This document shows, piece by piece, positions 10,938 to 23,184 of a stretch of 64,000 nucleotides of DNA; position 1 is the stretch's first letter; each line of letters starts with the position of its first letter. Below the pieces are notes generated by a model. The model saw only the letters and a list, made by a program, of their open reading frames with translations. It did no database searches and had not been told where the DNA came from. The DNA is taken from contig OX578281.1 in NCBI GenBank assembly GCA_951217055.1, forward strand, positions 62,808,043-62,872,042, given 5' to 3'. Origin of the DNA: Gerris lacustris (lineage: Eukaryota; Arthropoda; Insecta; Hemiptera; Gerridae). Made by a program: the position numbers and the translations under genes.

Positions 10938-13900
10938 ATGTTGCTGAAAGGTTTTATTTTTTTTCTTACGGTAAGTTTGGTGAGAGCGAAAGTATAGTTG
11001 TGGTAGTTATTTACAGTAATTAAAAATAATTAAAGTTAATGCTATTAAATGTTGCCTTAATTATGAGTACATTAACAATGAATTAAATAATTCATTTTAT
11101 TCTCAATTAAATTGAATAACAACAATTTTTTTTAATTTTTTATTTGCGTGCTAAATTACTAATAAATTATTAATATATAAATTAAACATAAATAAATAAT
11201 ACACAAAGTTATACTAAGCGCTAAAAAAAAAAATTAAATTAAATAAAAATAAAATTAAAAAAATAAAAAAATAAAAAATAAATAAATAATTTTTTACGTC
11301 GTGATTCTAATTCCAGCAGACATATTTTTAATTAATTATTTATTTTTAATTTTAATTATTATTTTAATTTTTCTTAAACAATAGGTATATCCCAATAATC
11401 CAAATCTTTTAACTAACACTATTACCAATAATATTATACATTATATTTCTAAATTAACAGATATGATCTTTACCCTATTGTAGATTTAATGACAGTAAAA
11501 TTTCAAAAAGAAATTTAGAAAAAATTATGAATCTCTCTCTCCCCCCCCCCCCTTTTTCCAATTACCTTATGCAATATCAATGAAATTCATATCATTTTTT
11601 AATGATATCTCTTTATAAAAAAAAACAGAAGAGAGTAACAATCTAAAAAAGTTGAAGGGAATTATCTTCTTTAGACTGTTACTCCCCTTATAAAAACAGA
11701 AGAGATTAACAATCTACATAAGTTGAAGGGAATGATCTTCTTTAGACTGTTACTCCCCTTATGAAAAACAGAAGAGAGTAACAATCTAAATAAGTTGAAG
11801 GGAATGATCTTCATTAGACTGTTACTGATAAAAAACAGAAGGGATTAACAATCTACATAAGTTGAAGGGAATGATCTTCTTTAGACTGTTACTCCCCTTA
11901 TAAAAAACAGAAGAGATTAACAATCTAAATAAGCACAATCTAACAATAATAAATAAAAAAACATAGGGATGGAACTATCTAAAGAATTACATACTAATAT
12001 GTACTTGGTATTACCTGAAAATATTCTTCTTAAACTGACAAAATAAAATAAACTTTAAATAGATTATTTTATATAAAAAAAAAATCCTAGAGCTGATTAA
12101 AAAACATTTACGAATTTAACACATTTTATCATTCTTAATAATAGAAAAAGTAAATAACAGTTTTCGGGAAATTCAATAAGTAAAAAAAGAAAAGTGGTAA
12201 TTTAATAACTATTGTAGCGCTAGGTAGTGTTATTTAACTTTATCTTCATTACAGTCAAACTTTCGAAAAAATAAAATTGATGAAACTAACCAAAGTTTAT
12301 TCAAGGTTTCGGGATTAATGTGATAGACTATATTATATAAGGTAAAAAAATATCAATAAACTTAATATTAATTCTAAATTTATAACAACCATTTTGTTGA
12401 TTTTTTTTAAGGTTAATTCTTATTTATTTAAACATTTTGATTTTAACGTTTATTTATTTAATATTTTAGGCTTACCTTGCCACAGCAGCTGTAATTACCC
12501 CAGAACCACTCGAAGGAGGTAATTATTATTAATTTCTTCAAATCTAAGTTAAAATAAATTAGACTGATAATAGAATTGTCTTAAAGGCAGCAAATAGAGA
12601 CTACAAACAGTAACCGGTTAAATTTTAATCTTGCTAATACGATTCAAGCTTGTACCCATATATAATTATAATATTATTATAATAGGGTTATAATTATATA
12701 ATAATATACATATTATAATAGGGTAGATAATATAACCTATGTTAATATAGGTTAAAATAACTTAATAATTTGTATAAGAATAATCTGACCGCACGTTATG
12801 GACTAAACAAAGAATAAACTGGGCCCTTTTTTCACAATTAGATTTTTTTGGGGGGGGGGATTAATTATTACATATAAATTAATCAACGAGAAATTCTGAA
12901 ATAAATCATAATTATTCTTTGTTACAATACAATATATTAGAAATAAATTCATACGTCACATATTTTGTGAGAAAAATGGTTCGAAAGTTATAGCTGAAAC
13001 AAACTTTCAAATGTCCACCATCTTGATATAGCTGGGCCGATTATCCTGGTTAACGAACTTGTCCTATTTAGTTAAATTGTCTACGAACCCTTTGTGTGCT
13101 CTGAAAGCACATTCTTGGCCAATTTATTTAAATAAAGGAACAAGAAATTTAGACATTTTAAACAGCAGTTTTGATAAAATTGGTGAATTTCAAAGAAACG
13201 GGATTGTTCTCCAGGGAGTAGGACATGTAGTTTGTATTTGTATATTGTTACGAACGTACTAAGAACGTTAGATATAGCAGCGTCTATGAAGGTTATCTGA
13301 AAGGAATAACACAATCTGTCTCTCCACGTAAATTGAAATGATTTTATTATCAGAGCAGCTTTCAGCCTTCAAAAGGCCATCATCAGTGCCTATGAGCAGT
13401 GCCATCATCAGTGCCTATGAGCAGTGCCATCATCAGTGCCTATGAGCAGTGCCATCATCAGTGCCTATGAGCAGTGCCATCATCAGTGCCTATGAGCAAA
13501 CAAGGAATTTTAAACTAAGCAAAAACTTACACAACAATTAAATTTGACAAACATAAAAAACAAGTAAGTTAACAATTAAAATAAGCAATTAACATGGCAA
13601 AAGATTATACACAAAACAAAAAGATAAATGACTAAAATTAATGAACGTATAAAAACGTACTAAGAACATCTTGCAGTAAAGAAGATGTACTAGGAGATAG
13701 AATTGCAATCCTCTCACTTGAAGCAAAAAATATCTTGGGACGGATGGGGCCGTTGGGGGCACCGAGAAGACGGGAAATTTTATAAAGCCGATTATAAAAA
13801 AGAAACATTGGTCCGACAAATCGAACAAAACTCTCATGTCAATTTGCTATTATATCAATGCGGCGCTAGTGATACATTAGCACAATTTTCACATCTTAAA

Positions 13901-16900
13901 AAATGTTTTAAGAGACTTTCAGACAGCAATAGATGGGTCAACGAGTGACAAACAGTTCCAAGCGTATTTATGCTGTAATAGGTGCTCCCTGTTAAAATAA
14001 TAATTAAAATTCTTTAACAAACCTAATTTCTCCCCTTCGCTGATTTGATTGCAGATGTCGATGAAAGGATATTTAATGGTAAAAATGCAGCAGCTGGACA
14101 GTTCCCTTATCAGGCGCTTCTTTATATGACTATTGACGATGGAAACCATGCATACTGTGGTGGATCACTCGTTAGCACAAACTACGTTCTTACAGCTGCT
14201 CATTGTTGCCAAGGGTACGTACCTCAATCTTCGTTTAGATGCACATTTATTTTGCATAATTTAAACTTATATTTAACTATAAGTAGTACTAAATAAAAAG
14301 CTTGGTTTTTCGGTGAAATCCACGTCACGAAGGGGTTTAAGTCCAACGTTTCGCTTCCACTACTGGAAGCATCTTCAGGGGTGTTATGCATCGTGATGTT
14401 TACTTAAGGCAACAACAAGACTTACTGCGCGAAGGACAGCATATTTATACTAACTGTCTGGAACGTAGACTATACCTGGATTACCCGGGGGTCCCTGGAA
14501 TCGGTTTAATCCTTTGTCGGAATGACGTAATCTTGCAGGTGCTGCCTTTGTTGGTGTTCCTCTGTGAAGCGGGAGACGTTTGAAGTTGGTAAGTGACCGC
14601 GGCGCCGCTACTTGCTTTCTGCTTGGCACAGGTGCTAACCAGAGGTTTCCAGGTTCGAGAAAGGGTGAATCCATCCTCTCTGTTAAAGTTCTTCGGTTGT
14701 GACCATTTATGTTTTTTCATTTTTCTGCCACCTGTAGATAAACTATTGTATGCTTTCAAGGCAGCAAAGGAAACATTTCTGCCTGCATTCATTGCCTACC
14801 TCAGCAATCAATTACATATGGGAAGGACGATGTCGATATATCGAAAACATCGATGTTTCCTTCCGATGTTTTGGCTAACATCGATGTTTTCTTTCGATGT
14901 TTTCTCCGATGTTTTGGCTAACATCGATGTTGGTTTGGTTCGATGTCGAACGTTGAAAATATCGATGTCCCAACTTTTCATTCCACACATCTATCTGACA
15001 TGATTGGTTGGAATTTGGACTGGGCAGAAGTTTTAGCAGCTCAAATCCACTAATGTCCTTGCATTGTAAGTAACACAATAGTAATAGAATGACATTTCTT
15101 TTTTCTTACTTAGTGTGACTACTACAGAAGTACTTTTGGGCATACTTAAAGTAGCTGATAATAACGCTTCCTGGGTACAAAGATTCGACGTTCCCAGTAG
15201 TGATTTTAAAATTCACGAAGACTACGATAATCAAACAATTTCTAACGATATCTGTCTCCTCAAACTACCAAGTCCAGCTCAACTTAATGGTAAGCAATTT
15301 TATTAACTAGTGATGCGGTGCATAAAGAACTCGCTTAGATTGTGGTCTTATATCACCAATACCATGTTCCCAACCAGGATGATTTTTCGGTGAAAACCTA
15401 ACACATTCCTATTCAACCTGAAAAGAGCTTTAAAATTATTTTACGTAACACAGCATCTAAGAATAAGCTTACTTTTTAACACCCTCATCTCGGTCACATT
15501 TGTTGCAAAACTTTTGTAAAAATAGTTACATTTTCATTTGCTACTCATAAAACCTTTTAAAACAATGTATGGCGTGACATGCTGATAACAACATCCTCTT
15601 TAATTGTCTTTATTATTGGCCGCATTCTTAAAATTTAAACTTCTTCAATTGTCAAACAAAGCCGACATGCTGTAAGCCAAATTTAATTTCGTATTAATTC
15701 GCAACTTCTCGGCAGCTAAAACTGTTTTCCTTTCATTCATGCATAAACCTTATTTAATAAAGTTATTAAGGGTTCACCATGTTCACCTGTTTTTACCTAC
15801 ATAATCTTTCATTAATTAAATTATTGCCTGTTGTAAAAGTATTTTTCCATAATTTTTATTTAATAATATTAATCCAGGCTCGCTACGCTCGCCTGTTTAT
15901 ACAGCGTTTTTAGTTAGTATTTTATTTAATAAAATTATTGCAGGCTCACTACGTTCGCTTGTTGGAAAATATTTTTCCATAATCTTTAGTTATTAATATT
16001 GATGCAGGCTCGCTACGCTCGCCTGTTTTTTCAGCATTTCTACATAATATGTACTTATTAAAACTATTGCTGGCTCGCTACGCTCGCCTGTTGTAATAGT
16101 ATTTGTACATAATATTTATTTAATAATATTAATGCAGGCTCGCTGCGCTCGCCTGTTTATACAGCATTTTGTACCCACTATTTATTTAATAATATTAATG
16201 CAGGCTCGCTACGCTCGCCTGTTTATACAGCGTTTCTACAGAATCTTTATTTAAAAAAGTGATTGCGGGCTCGCTGCGCTCGCCTGTTTATGTAGCATTT
16301 TTATATTATCTTTATTTAATAAAATTATTGCAGGCACGCTACGCTCGCCTGTTATAAAAGTATTTGTCCATAATCATTTTGATAATATTAATGCAGGCTC
16401 GCTACGCTCGCCTGTTATACAGCATTTGTAGTAAATATTTTATTATAAAAAATAATTGCAGGCTCACTACGCTCGCTTTTGTAAAAGTATTTGTACATAA
16501 TCATTATATAATAAAATGAATGCAGGCTTGCTACGCTCGCCTGCTTATAAGGATTTATGAATAATTATTATTTAATAAAATTAATAAATGCTCGCAGTGC
16601 TCGCCTTTTTATATTTATTTTTATATGTATTTGTACATAATCTTCAGCCTTGAAAATACCTTTAAACGCCTTATAACATGTCATGCAGACTAAAACTTCT
16701 TTTAGTTTTCGTTATATTGGCCACCATTTTGAAAATATTATGTTTGAAATCTAGATAGTTAGATATTCCTTTCCTAGAGTTCAAGAGCTTTAAATTGATG
16801 TATAATATGTCATACTGACTAAAAACTTTTTGTTTAGTCGTCCGCCACCTTGGCCGCCATCTTGAAAATATTAATTGTGAAATTTTATTAGTTAAATATT

Positions 16901-19900
16901 ATTTTTCTTCTCTTAAAGATCTTTAAAACGATGTATACCACATTATACTGACTAAAACTTTTTTTTTTAGCTGTCCGCCATATTGGCCGCCATCTTGTAA
17001 ATGTTTAGTGTGGAATTTCCAAAAACTATACAGTTCTCACAAATGCTGAGATGCATCTATGTGCCGAATTTCGTTCAAATCGATGAATTTTTGCGCCAGT
17101 TATCGTTGGACAAACAAACACACAAACACACAAACTTTTCAAAGCCCAAGTCTCTGAAATGAAGAACTCACTGCGCTCGTTCAATTATTAATATTCAATT
17201 TGAACAAACCGGGCCGGCCAAAGAAAAAGCGGGACCTGGTGGCGGCCCAAGAACAAGAAAGGGGTTGGTGGAGTTGAAATTGGCTTTAAAAGCAAAACGA
17301 TTAAAATTGTCGCCAATCAGGGTGGTACATAGCTTCCTCACATCCTATTACATATATATTTAAATGAATTTATGTTTTTACAACCCATTATTGTCAAATT
17401 TATTAAATATAAATTTTGTTAAAATGTTACCTTTGGTTAAATAGCCTTGGATCTACAACTAAGATTAGAATGTCATTGTTATTAAAAAAATAATAATAAT
17501 GACTATAAATTTATCTTTTAGATATAGGCAATTACAAAAATGTATTTCTACAAATAAAATGTTATCTAGTCATTTCTTAACTGGCAATTTGTAATTTGTA
17601 AGTCTGATTTAGATTTATGTATATTTAATTAAGCTAAATTGTATCATACTTTTTTTTAAGAAAAACAAAAATAGCTTCATCAAGGACAAATGGTCACATG
17701 GAAATTGAAAGAGAGGTTTTTTTCAAAAATTCCAAGACAGAACATAGGGAACAGTTATGGTTCCGAGGCTGTCTGTCGGTCTATCGCTCAATATTTGCGA
17801 AGCAACAATATATTTCGATTGAAATTTGGATGGTAGGTCATAATTAGCTCATTGTTGTTCCCATATATGTGTGAAACTTATGCGTCTATTTTATTCTCTT
17901 CTACATGTTCACAAACATACATTTTTTATTTATACCTACAGCTTCAAAATTACTTCCCTGATTTGTTTGAAACTTGTATGAAGCAGTTTATCGAAAGTAA
18001 CCTGCAGACAACCCCAGATAATTTTAAGAGTCTGCGGTCTTTGTTGTTTAAAAATAAAAATAAATTAAATTTTTAAGATTGTACTAGTTACAGGTACTAA
18101 TTGGGTACTTTATAATGATAAGCGTTGTTTCTCGGTCTAGTTCTAATATCGTAAATGTCGATTCCTAGACTTGTGGAAAAATTGAAAGCTTAATTCGGGA
18201 CTAGGTATCGTTAACGACAGAGGAAATTATTCTCCAGTGTAGCTTTGTTGTCTAGAGCTTCTATACTAGAAATATAGGAGGCCCGTGGTTCGAATCCCGG
18301 CGCTGGAGTTTATTTTTCTCTGTATGTCTCCCGTTGTAAATGATAATTATAATTTGATTTAAAATAAAAATAAAATTTCCGTTTACAGCTAATGTGAGCG
18401 TAGTTGCTTTGCCAACAATGATGGACAACAATCCATCTCAGTACGATTGGAAATCGGCCACTATTTCCGGATGGGGACAAACCAATGACTGTGAGTATTG
18501 ACAATTTAGATTATTTACATGATCATGTTGATCTATTATTTAGATTTTAGATGTTAAACATCATAATTTAGATTAATAATGGCTATTAGTCCCCAAACAT
18601 GTCGCTCTGCGGGGACGTTGAAAAATAAACGGCCCACTCGTATCGGTGGCCACCTGTACCACTATTTTCTAAATAATTTAATTAAACGATCCTGTGAAAA
18701 TCAAAACTTTATCTATCTCTTTTCAATGTTCCCGCAGAGGGGCATGTTTGGCATGTCAATAAAAAAGAAATGGCCCAGCGCCCATTTGCCATATACCCAA
18801 TTCATGCATCGGTGGACAAGGCATAAATAAGCTATTCCATAAGGTAAGAAAACTTTATCAATCAGCGACTCACTTCTTATGGTGGCCTGGGGACTATATT
18901 AATTGTCAGAATAATTTTATATTAATGTTTTATAATATATCTTGAGTGAGGCACTCTTAACCCTTTAAAAGAATAGATTTACTTTCTCTTATGCCATTTT
19001 CATAATATAAGTCTGTTTTTCTTGCTATTTGTCGCTGAAATTACTGGTTGGAAGATTAACAGCCATTAAGAAACCTCTTTTTTTCTCTAAGCTGGTTGGT
19101 CAATTTATATGTCCAATGACTAAACTGCCTTAATTTCATTAAGATTTGTTTTCTCTTATGGTTTGGACAGGCCCTGATTGAGGAATCTTGTGTTTTGGGC
19201 TAAGATCTTAAAGCCCTCCACAAAATTTTGTGGTAATTTTCGATGCCCCAAAGAGTCGATGAGCACAAAATAAAGGTCGTCAATTTTGATTTTTGCTCTC
19301 TATCTTCCATTTTCAATAGATTTTGGCGCCCATCTAAGTCTGCACATTGGTAAATCTAGGCCTAGGTTTGGATTGTCCACTCCTCCAGGTGATGGTATAC
19401 AATTATGTCCAAAGATGACATTTCATAAAGGTCAATGAGGAATGAAAATGCCTAAAATGATGTTTCTCTCTCATCTCTTAAGACCTTATTTCTTTTAAGT
19501 GACATTCTGTTTGTCTCAAATTAATGACACTGTCTTAAAAGATAATGATGCAGAGTAGTCATTCTTTCTCTCATGCAGCTTGAATTCTGCTCCCCCTTAA
19601 GTGGAGATATGTCTAATGAAGATGCTAAGAAAACTAACTAATTGAATCCATCTAAAGCTTACATCAAGGTATATAAAAATCGAAGGAGTAAAACTTTTAA
19701 TAAATTAATATCCAGTATATCTACAAAATATTTGTTGCATAAATTTTCCTAATATGTTTCAATTTTTTGAACTCTTTAAAAGAAGACTGCGGGAAATCGT
19801 TAGGTCAGTTATATAAAAGAAGGATTGAATTATTACTACATAATATAATGTATTGTATAAATTAAAACTTGCTTGTTTTTAATTCAATCGATCATAAAGA

Positions 19901-21432
19901 TAATATCTGGTGTTACAGTGGAAGGAATCCACCCTACACTGCAATGGTCAACAGTTAGACTGCAGAGTCATAGCTTCTGTGCTCTGGCATACTCCTTTAT
20001 CAATCAGGTATCTGACAGCCAACTATGCAGCGGCAAAGTTCCATGGACTGGACCATGTCGCGTTAGTATTCAGTTCATTCTTTTATTTATTTATTTTTAT
20101 TTTTTTAAATAATCCAGGGGCAGAAACTTGATCAATGCAGAACTGGATTGATACCAGACCAAACCATTCACACATGCCATATCAGTATTGGATTATTCAT
20201 TCACTAACAAATAATTGAGATTGCTTTTTTAACAAGGTTGATTAGAAAGTCAGCCTTTTCAAAATTAATTTTTGTTTGAAGTCATTCGAACTTGACATAA
20301 TCCAATCCTTTTTGTGCTGGTGCCCCACAGATTAATAATAGTAGTAGTATCATAAAATAAACTGTGTTCCACCGTTCCACGATTCTAACTGTTCCTACTA
20401 TAGTATGCTTGTTATGAGTTGAGACTTTTGACAGTCAAATGGGGTGGGGGGCCAATTAGAGGTCAGGATTTTGAATTCTAGAAGGTCATGCCAACTAGGC
20501 AAACAAAGATATCCTAGCTCACCCCTCCTCCCAACAGGGCTAGTGGACTTATTTTTTCTTCATTTAGGTGGGCAAGTCTGAGTGTTAAAAGGCACAACTC
20601 GTTACACGCATACATTAAGCCTCGTTTCCACGGTGATAGTTTTCTCACAATAGAACTATCATGTCAGTCAATGTCATAGAACTATCATGTCAGTCAAAGA
20701 ACTATCGGAGGTGTACAGTCTACACGGTGAGAGTAAAATAAGTCAAAACGTGTTGTGTTGTACCCAAAGTGATATCCATATCCAACATGTCTGAGTCGGA
20801 TACTGAAACGGAGCATTAAATACAATATAATATTATATAATAATACAATATAGTAAACGCAATATCTATATTGTCGAAAACAACAAACTCTGATAAAATA
20901 TGAAGCAAGCTATCAGCTATCACATTTGTTACCTCCTAGATCTGCTACTACTTGATATAAAAACCAATCAGCATCAAAATCTTTCAAGGTAGTTCTTAAA
21001 TCTGCCGTGTGAGTACTCTGACTCCTATAAGAACACTCAATCTACTATCTCGTAATCTCGTCAGGCGAGTGTATGATGGTTGATAGTTCTAAAGCGATAG
21101 AATATATCATGTTAATAGGTGATGCAATAGTTGCTATCATGACAGCAACTCACCGTGTAAACGGGACTTCAGATAGCCTACCACGAATACTTATCTACTT
21201 AAAGTCCCGAATAGCTTTATACCAACTAAGATAATGCATTATTTTTCAATTTTACTTTGTTTTATTTATACAGGGAGACAGTGGCGGACCTCTGACAGTA
21301 AAGGATTCTTCAGGAAAGCAAGTTGAAATTGGTCTGGTTTCGTGGGGCGTAGGATCCTGTGTAGGTTTCACCCCTGTTGTCTATACATACTTAGCGCCTT
21401 ATTACAACTGGTTACAGACTAACATGAAATGA
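10938..21432 (+). CDS. Secreted S1A serine protease, chymotrypsin/elastase-like (gene 1)
   Basis: Seven coding exons join in frame: 10938-10970, 12470-12518, 14055-14214, 15114-15289, 18389-18490, 19919-20061 and 21274-21432, giving 273 residues, the usual length for this family. Residues 1-18 are a hydrophobic signal peptide, so the product is secreted as a zymogen. The expected activation cleavage is R32|IFNG. The triad is His77 (TAAHC), Asp126 (SNDICLL) and Ser224 (GDSGGP). Cysteines pair as in S1A enzymes: C62-C78, SFC with QLC, and GPC with GSC. The pocket has Gly at the 189 position, Gly at 216 (SWG) and Val at 226 (PVVY), which argues against trypsin and favours chymotrypsin- or elastase-like cleavage. 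All introns are GT..AG with phases 0,1,2,1,1,0. Gene 2 downstream is a paralogue with the same structure. A digestive role is likely but inferred. Introns of up to 3.1 kb hold SINEs and tandem arrays. Confidence 0.9.
11615..11940. repeat. Tandem array of a hairpin-forming TAACAATCTA unit (intron of protease gene 1)
   Basis: About five units of ~70 bp each run AACAGAAGAG(A)GTAACAATCTA, AAGTTGAAGGGAATGATCTT and CTTTAGACTGTTACTCCCCT. The first and last motifs of each unit are inverted complements, so every unit can fold. Related single hairpins lie at 56325-56420, 56525-56550 and 62961-63072. Confidence 0.75.
12519..14054. repeat. Intron 2 of protease gene 1: 25-bp array and element remnant
   Basis: At about 13376-13500 the unit GCCATCATCAGTGCCTATGA (period 25) is repeated about five times. 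On the minus strand just upstream (13355-13395) the sequence reads CTGATGATGGCCTTTTGAAG GCTGAAAGCTGC, a stem-loop preceded by CTGATGA and followed by GAAA. It is similar to motifs at 14340-14390 and 60626-60835. 12650-12730 is an AT-only palindromic stretch. Open frames at 13059-13262 and 13703-13948 carry no recognised domain. Confidence 0.5.
14297..15050. repeat. Intron 3 of protease gene 1: element ends and ATCGATGTTTT cluster
   Basis: At 14340-14390 the minus strand reads CTGAAGATG, then a 7-bp perfect stem (CTTCCAGTAGTGGAAG), then CGAAACGTTGGACTT, a pattern common at ends of retroelements. At 14828-14968 ATCGATGTTTT-type motifs occur seven or eight times in both orientations (CGATATATCG, AACATCGATGTT), a palindromic cluster resembling the ends of some hAT-type elements. 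No coding sequence is credible here. Confidence 0.4.
15760..16625. repeat. About 65-bp array of CAGGCTCGCTACGCTCGCCTG units (intron 4 of protease gene 1)
   Basis: A conserved ~21-bp core (CAGGCTCGCTACGCTCGCCT) recurs at about 15877, 15942, 16004, 16070, 16135, 16201, 16266, 16332, 16394, 16459, 16524 and 16590. It is separated by ~44 bp of variable AT-rich DNA (TTTATTTAATAATATTAATG type). The core itself is nearly self-complementary (GAGCGTAGCGAGC). A decayed copy lies at about 15770. The GC-rich core is much better conserved than the spacers. Confidence 0.85.
16650..17165. repeat. Three tandem ~130-bp units
   Basis: Units ending GGCCGCCATCTTGAAAATAT occur at about 16660-16745, 16790-16875 and 16920-17000. 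Each has CATGTCATGCAGACTAAAAC-type sequence and TTTTTAGTCGTCCGCCA. The tail CGCCAGTTATCGTTGGACAA and (ACACAAAC)n at 17098-17135 look like the 3' end of a mobile element. 17170-17700 shows nothing recognisable beyond a short GGGCCGGCC patch. Confidence 0.55.
17745..18050. repeat. Single arm of foldback family B
   Basis: Matches the left arm of the 4370-4985 element in order: TTTGGATGGTAGGTCATAAT, ATTCTCTTCTACATGTTCAC, AAACATACATTTTTTATTTA and GCAGACAACCCCAGATAA. It is non-coding and lies within intron 4 of protease gene 1. Confidence 0.5.
18131..18380 (+). mobile_element. tRNA-derived SINE, abutting a protease exon
   Basis: The head CTCGGTCTAGTTCT is followed by a tRNA-like part with a decayed A box (CAGTGTAGCTTTGTTGTC) and an intact B box (GTGGTTCGAATCCCGG). 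The conserved body TCTATTTTTCTCTGTATGTCTCCC comes next, ending in an AT-rich tail with ATTTCCGT. The family recurs at 22845-23107 (-), 23185-23455, 30320-30595, 59518-59760 and 63072-63335. This copy ends directly at the acceptor of exon 5 (exon start 18389). Confidence 0.8.
18491..19918. other. Intron 5 of protease gene 1, no recognised element
   Basis: No gene or repeat is recognised. The sequence is less AT-rich than its surroundings between about 18590 and 19650, with scattered short open frames (one of 83 codons at 18579-18830) that lack any known domain or splice context. It may be an old, unidentified mobile element. Confidence 0.35.
20619..21175. mobile_element. MITE-like TIR element in intron 6 of protease gene 1
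   Basis: The left end AGCCTCGTTTCCACGGTGA is an imperfect inverted match to the right end TCACCGTGTAAACGGGACTT. The internal motifs GAACTATCATGTCAGTCA (direct repeats at about 20663-20700) and TCATGACAGCAACTCACC extend the inverted similarity. Non-coding. I could not fix the target duplication. Confidence 0.55.
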
Positions 21433-21616
21433 AGACAGCAACTTAACATTGAAGACAATGAAAATTCTTTGTCTAACACTACTTATGTACCAATGAAAAA
21501 TATCAATATATATCTGTTATAACAGCAATAACGTACTGCTAAATATTTCTTGCCTATTTTACCATCTGATCTCATGAAGCCTTAAGTAACCATTACTTAA
21601 ATATATCATCTTAAAT

Positions 21617-22581
21617 ATAGGGGAAAGTAGGGTAAAACCGGGTACCATAACTGTTTTCCCCATTTATGAACTCCTGGGCAACGAAAAAAAATCATTTACT
21701 AATTATTTTCTTAAAACACATTTGGACTACCAAAATTTAACCGATTTTGACAATATAATTTACTTACAAGGTCCTGAGAATAAATTGTGTGGATTTAGTC
21801 AAAATGAGAATTTTAATGAATGGTAGGGTAAAACCGGGTACTCAAGAAAATCAAAAATATTTAACTGCTATGGCCAATAAATGGTTAATTAATTTATTAT
21901 TTATTAAAATGTATCATGTTGAAACATTAGTCTGAAGTCTGAAGTGACATTTTCACAGTCACAAACAAATGCCCCCTCTCCCTCATAAGCGCTAGATTGC
22001 TCATGAGCCCAGAGGTTGAACTCGTTACATCTTATCCACCCTTTTCCAGAAGCACATACAAAGTTCATTACAAACGATATCATTTATTGATTGTCAAAAA
22101 AACTATTTTAAAGGATTATATATAATAAACAAAACAGTTGTTATTCACCATACAAATATAATGTAGGGGTAATATCGGGTACTACCCGGTTTTGCCCTTC
22201 CTATTGGTACCCGGTATTACCCCAAGGGGTGTTTTAAAAAACAAATGGCTGTCATTCATCAACAGGTGATTGCAAAAATCTCACACTGGTGTCTAATTAT
22301 TCTATTTAAACTACATATTAAAGAGGTTTACTTACCACGTATTAAATTTAAGGGCTAACAACACAAACAAATTCTTGTAAAAAAAACAACTGGCAAATAA
22401 GTTGAAATACGTGCTGAATAAAACAAACGATTTTTGGACTTACATTAACTTTCACAAACCAACTGAGAGGCATCCAGGACTGAGTTGACTGCATCACTAG
22501 ATAGATAGCAGCACTAGTTTAGGAAAAATTGACGTACCCGGTTTGACCCGCATACCCGGTTTTACCCTACTTTCCCCTACA
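21617..22581. mobile_element. 960-bp non-autonomous DNA transposon with GGGTAAAACCGGGTAC repeats
   Basis: The ends TAGGGGAAAGTAGGGTAAAA and TTTTACCCTACTTTCCCCTA are perfect inverted repeats. GGTAAAACCGGGTAC-type motifs and their complements also recur inside (about 21635, 21825, 22170-22215, 22535-22560). It begins about 190 bp past the stop codon of protease gene 1, so it may affect that gene's 3' end. No transposase frame is present. Confidence 0.75.
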
Positions 22582-22844
22582 TAAGATTGGAGTGGCGTCT
22601 GTACATTTATCCGATTAGGCTCAAATTTTGCATTTCCACTATATGAGTTGAGTAGTCCTGATAACAAATTTAAGTTTAGAAAATTTGATGTCTGTTGGTC
22701 TGTGCTTGAATCACGTTCAAACGGCTGACCAGATTTTGTTGGTTTTTGGGAACAATATTATTAAGCTCAATACTGCGGGTAATATAGGCTATAAAACTTT
22801 TAGGTAGTTTTAAATGGAGCGGAGAACGAGGCTTCTAAATAGAT

Positions 22845-23107
22845 GTCAAAATTCTAATTTTATTTTGTCTTTTAATCAAATTATAATTTTCATTAACTAC
22901 GGGAGACATACAGAGGAAAATAGACCCCCGCACCGGGACTTGAACCACAGGCCTCCTATATACCCATTACAGGCGCTCTTACCAACTGAGCTATACTGGA
23001 GAATGATTTTTCTCTGTCGTTACCGATACAAATTCCCGAATCCAAGCTTTCAATCTTTTCTACAAGTCTAGCAAGCCAAATATTCACGGCAATAGAACTA
23101 GACCGAG
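22845..23107 (-). mobile_element. tRNA-derived SINE
   Basis: Full-length minus-strand copy. Read on the minus strand it has CTCGGTCTAGTTCT at its start (23107), the A box TAGCTCAGTTGGTAAGAG, the GGGTTCAAG-like B box, and TCTATTTTCCTCTGTATGTC near the tail. The 85-codon open frame on the opposite strand is only a shadow of this element. Confidence 0.75.
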
Positions 23108-23184
23108 AATTAACACTTATAATAATTATAAAGTACTCAATTAATACCTGTACCTAGTACAATCAATTAGAAATTCATATTTTT

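Noticed and set aside
13703..13948. 81-codon plus-strand frame in intron 2 of protease gene 1
   Set aside because: No domain, no splice context and no conservation cue; an overlapping frame of equal length exists on the other strand.
14045..14296. Independent small gene starting MIADVDERIF
   Set aside because: This is exon 3 of protease gene 1 plus read-through into the intron; the acceptor GCAG falls inside the frame.
15870..16620. Regularly spaced ~21-bp repeats resembling a CRISPR array
   Set aside because: Eukaryotic intron, AT-rich low-complexity spacers that are related to each other, and no cas genes.
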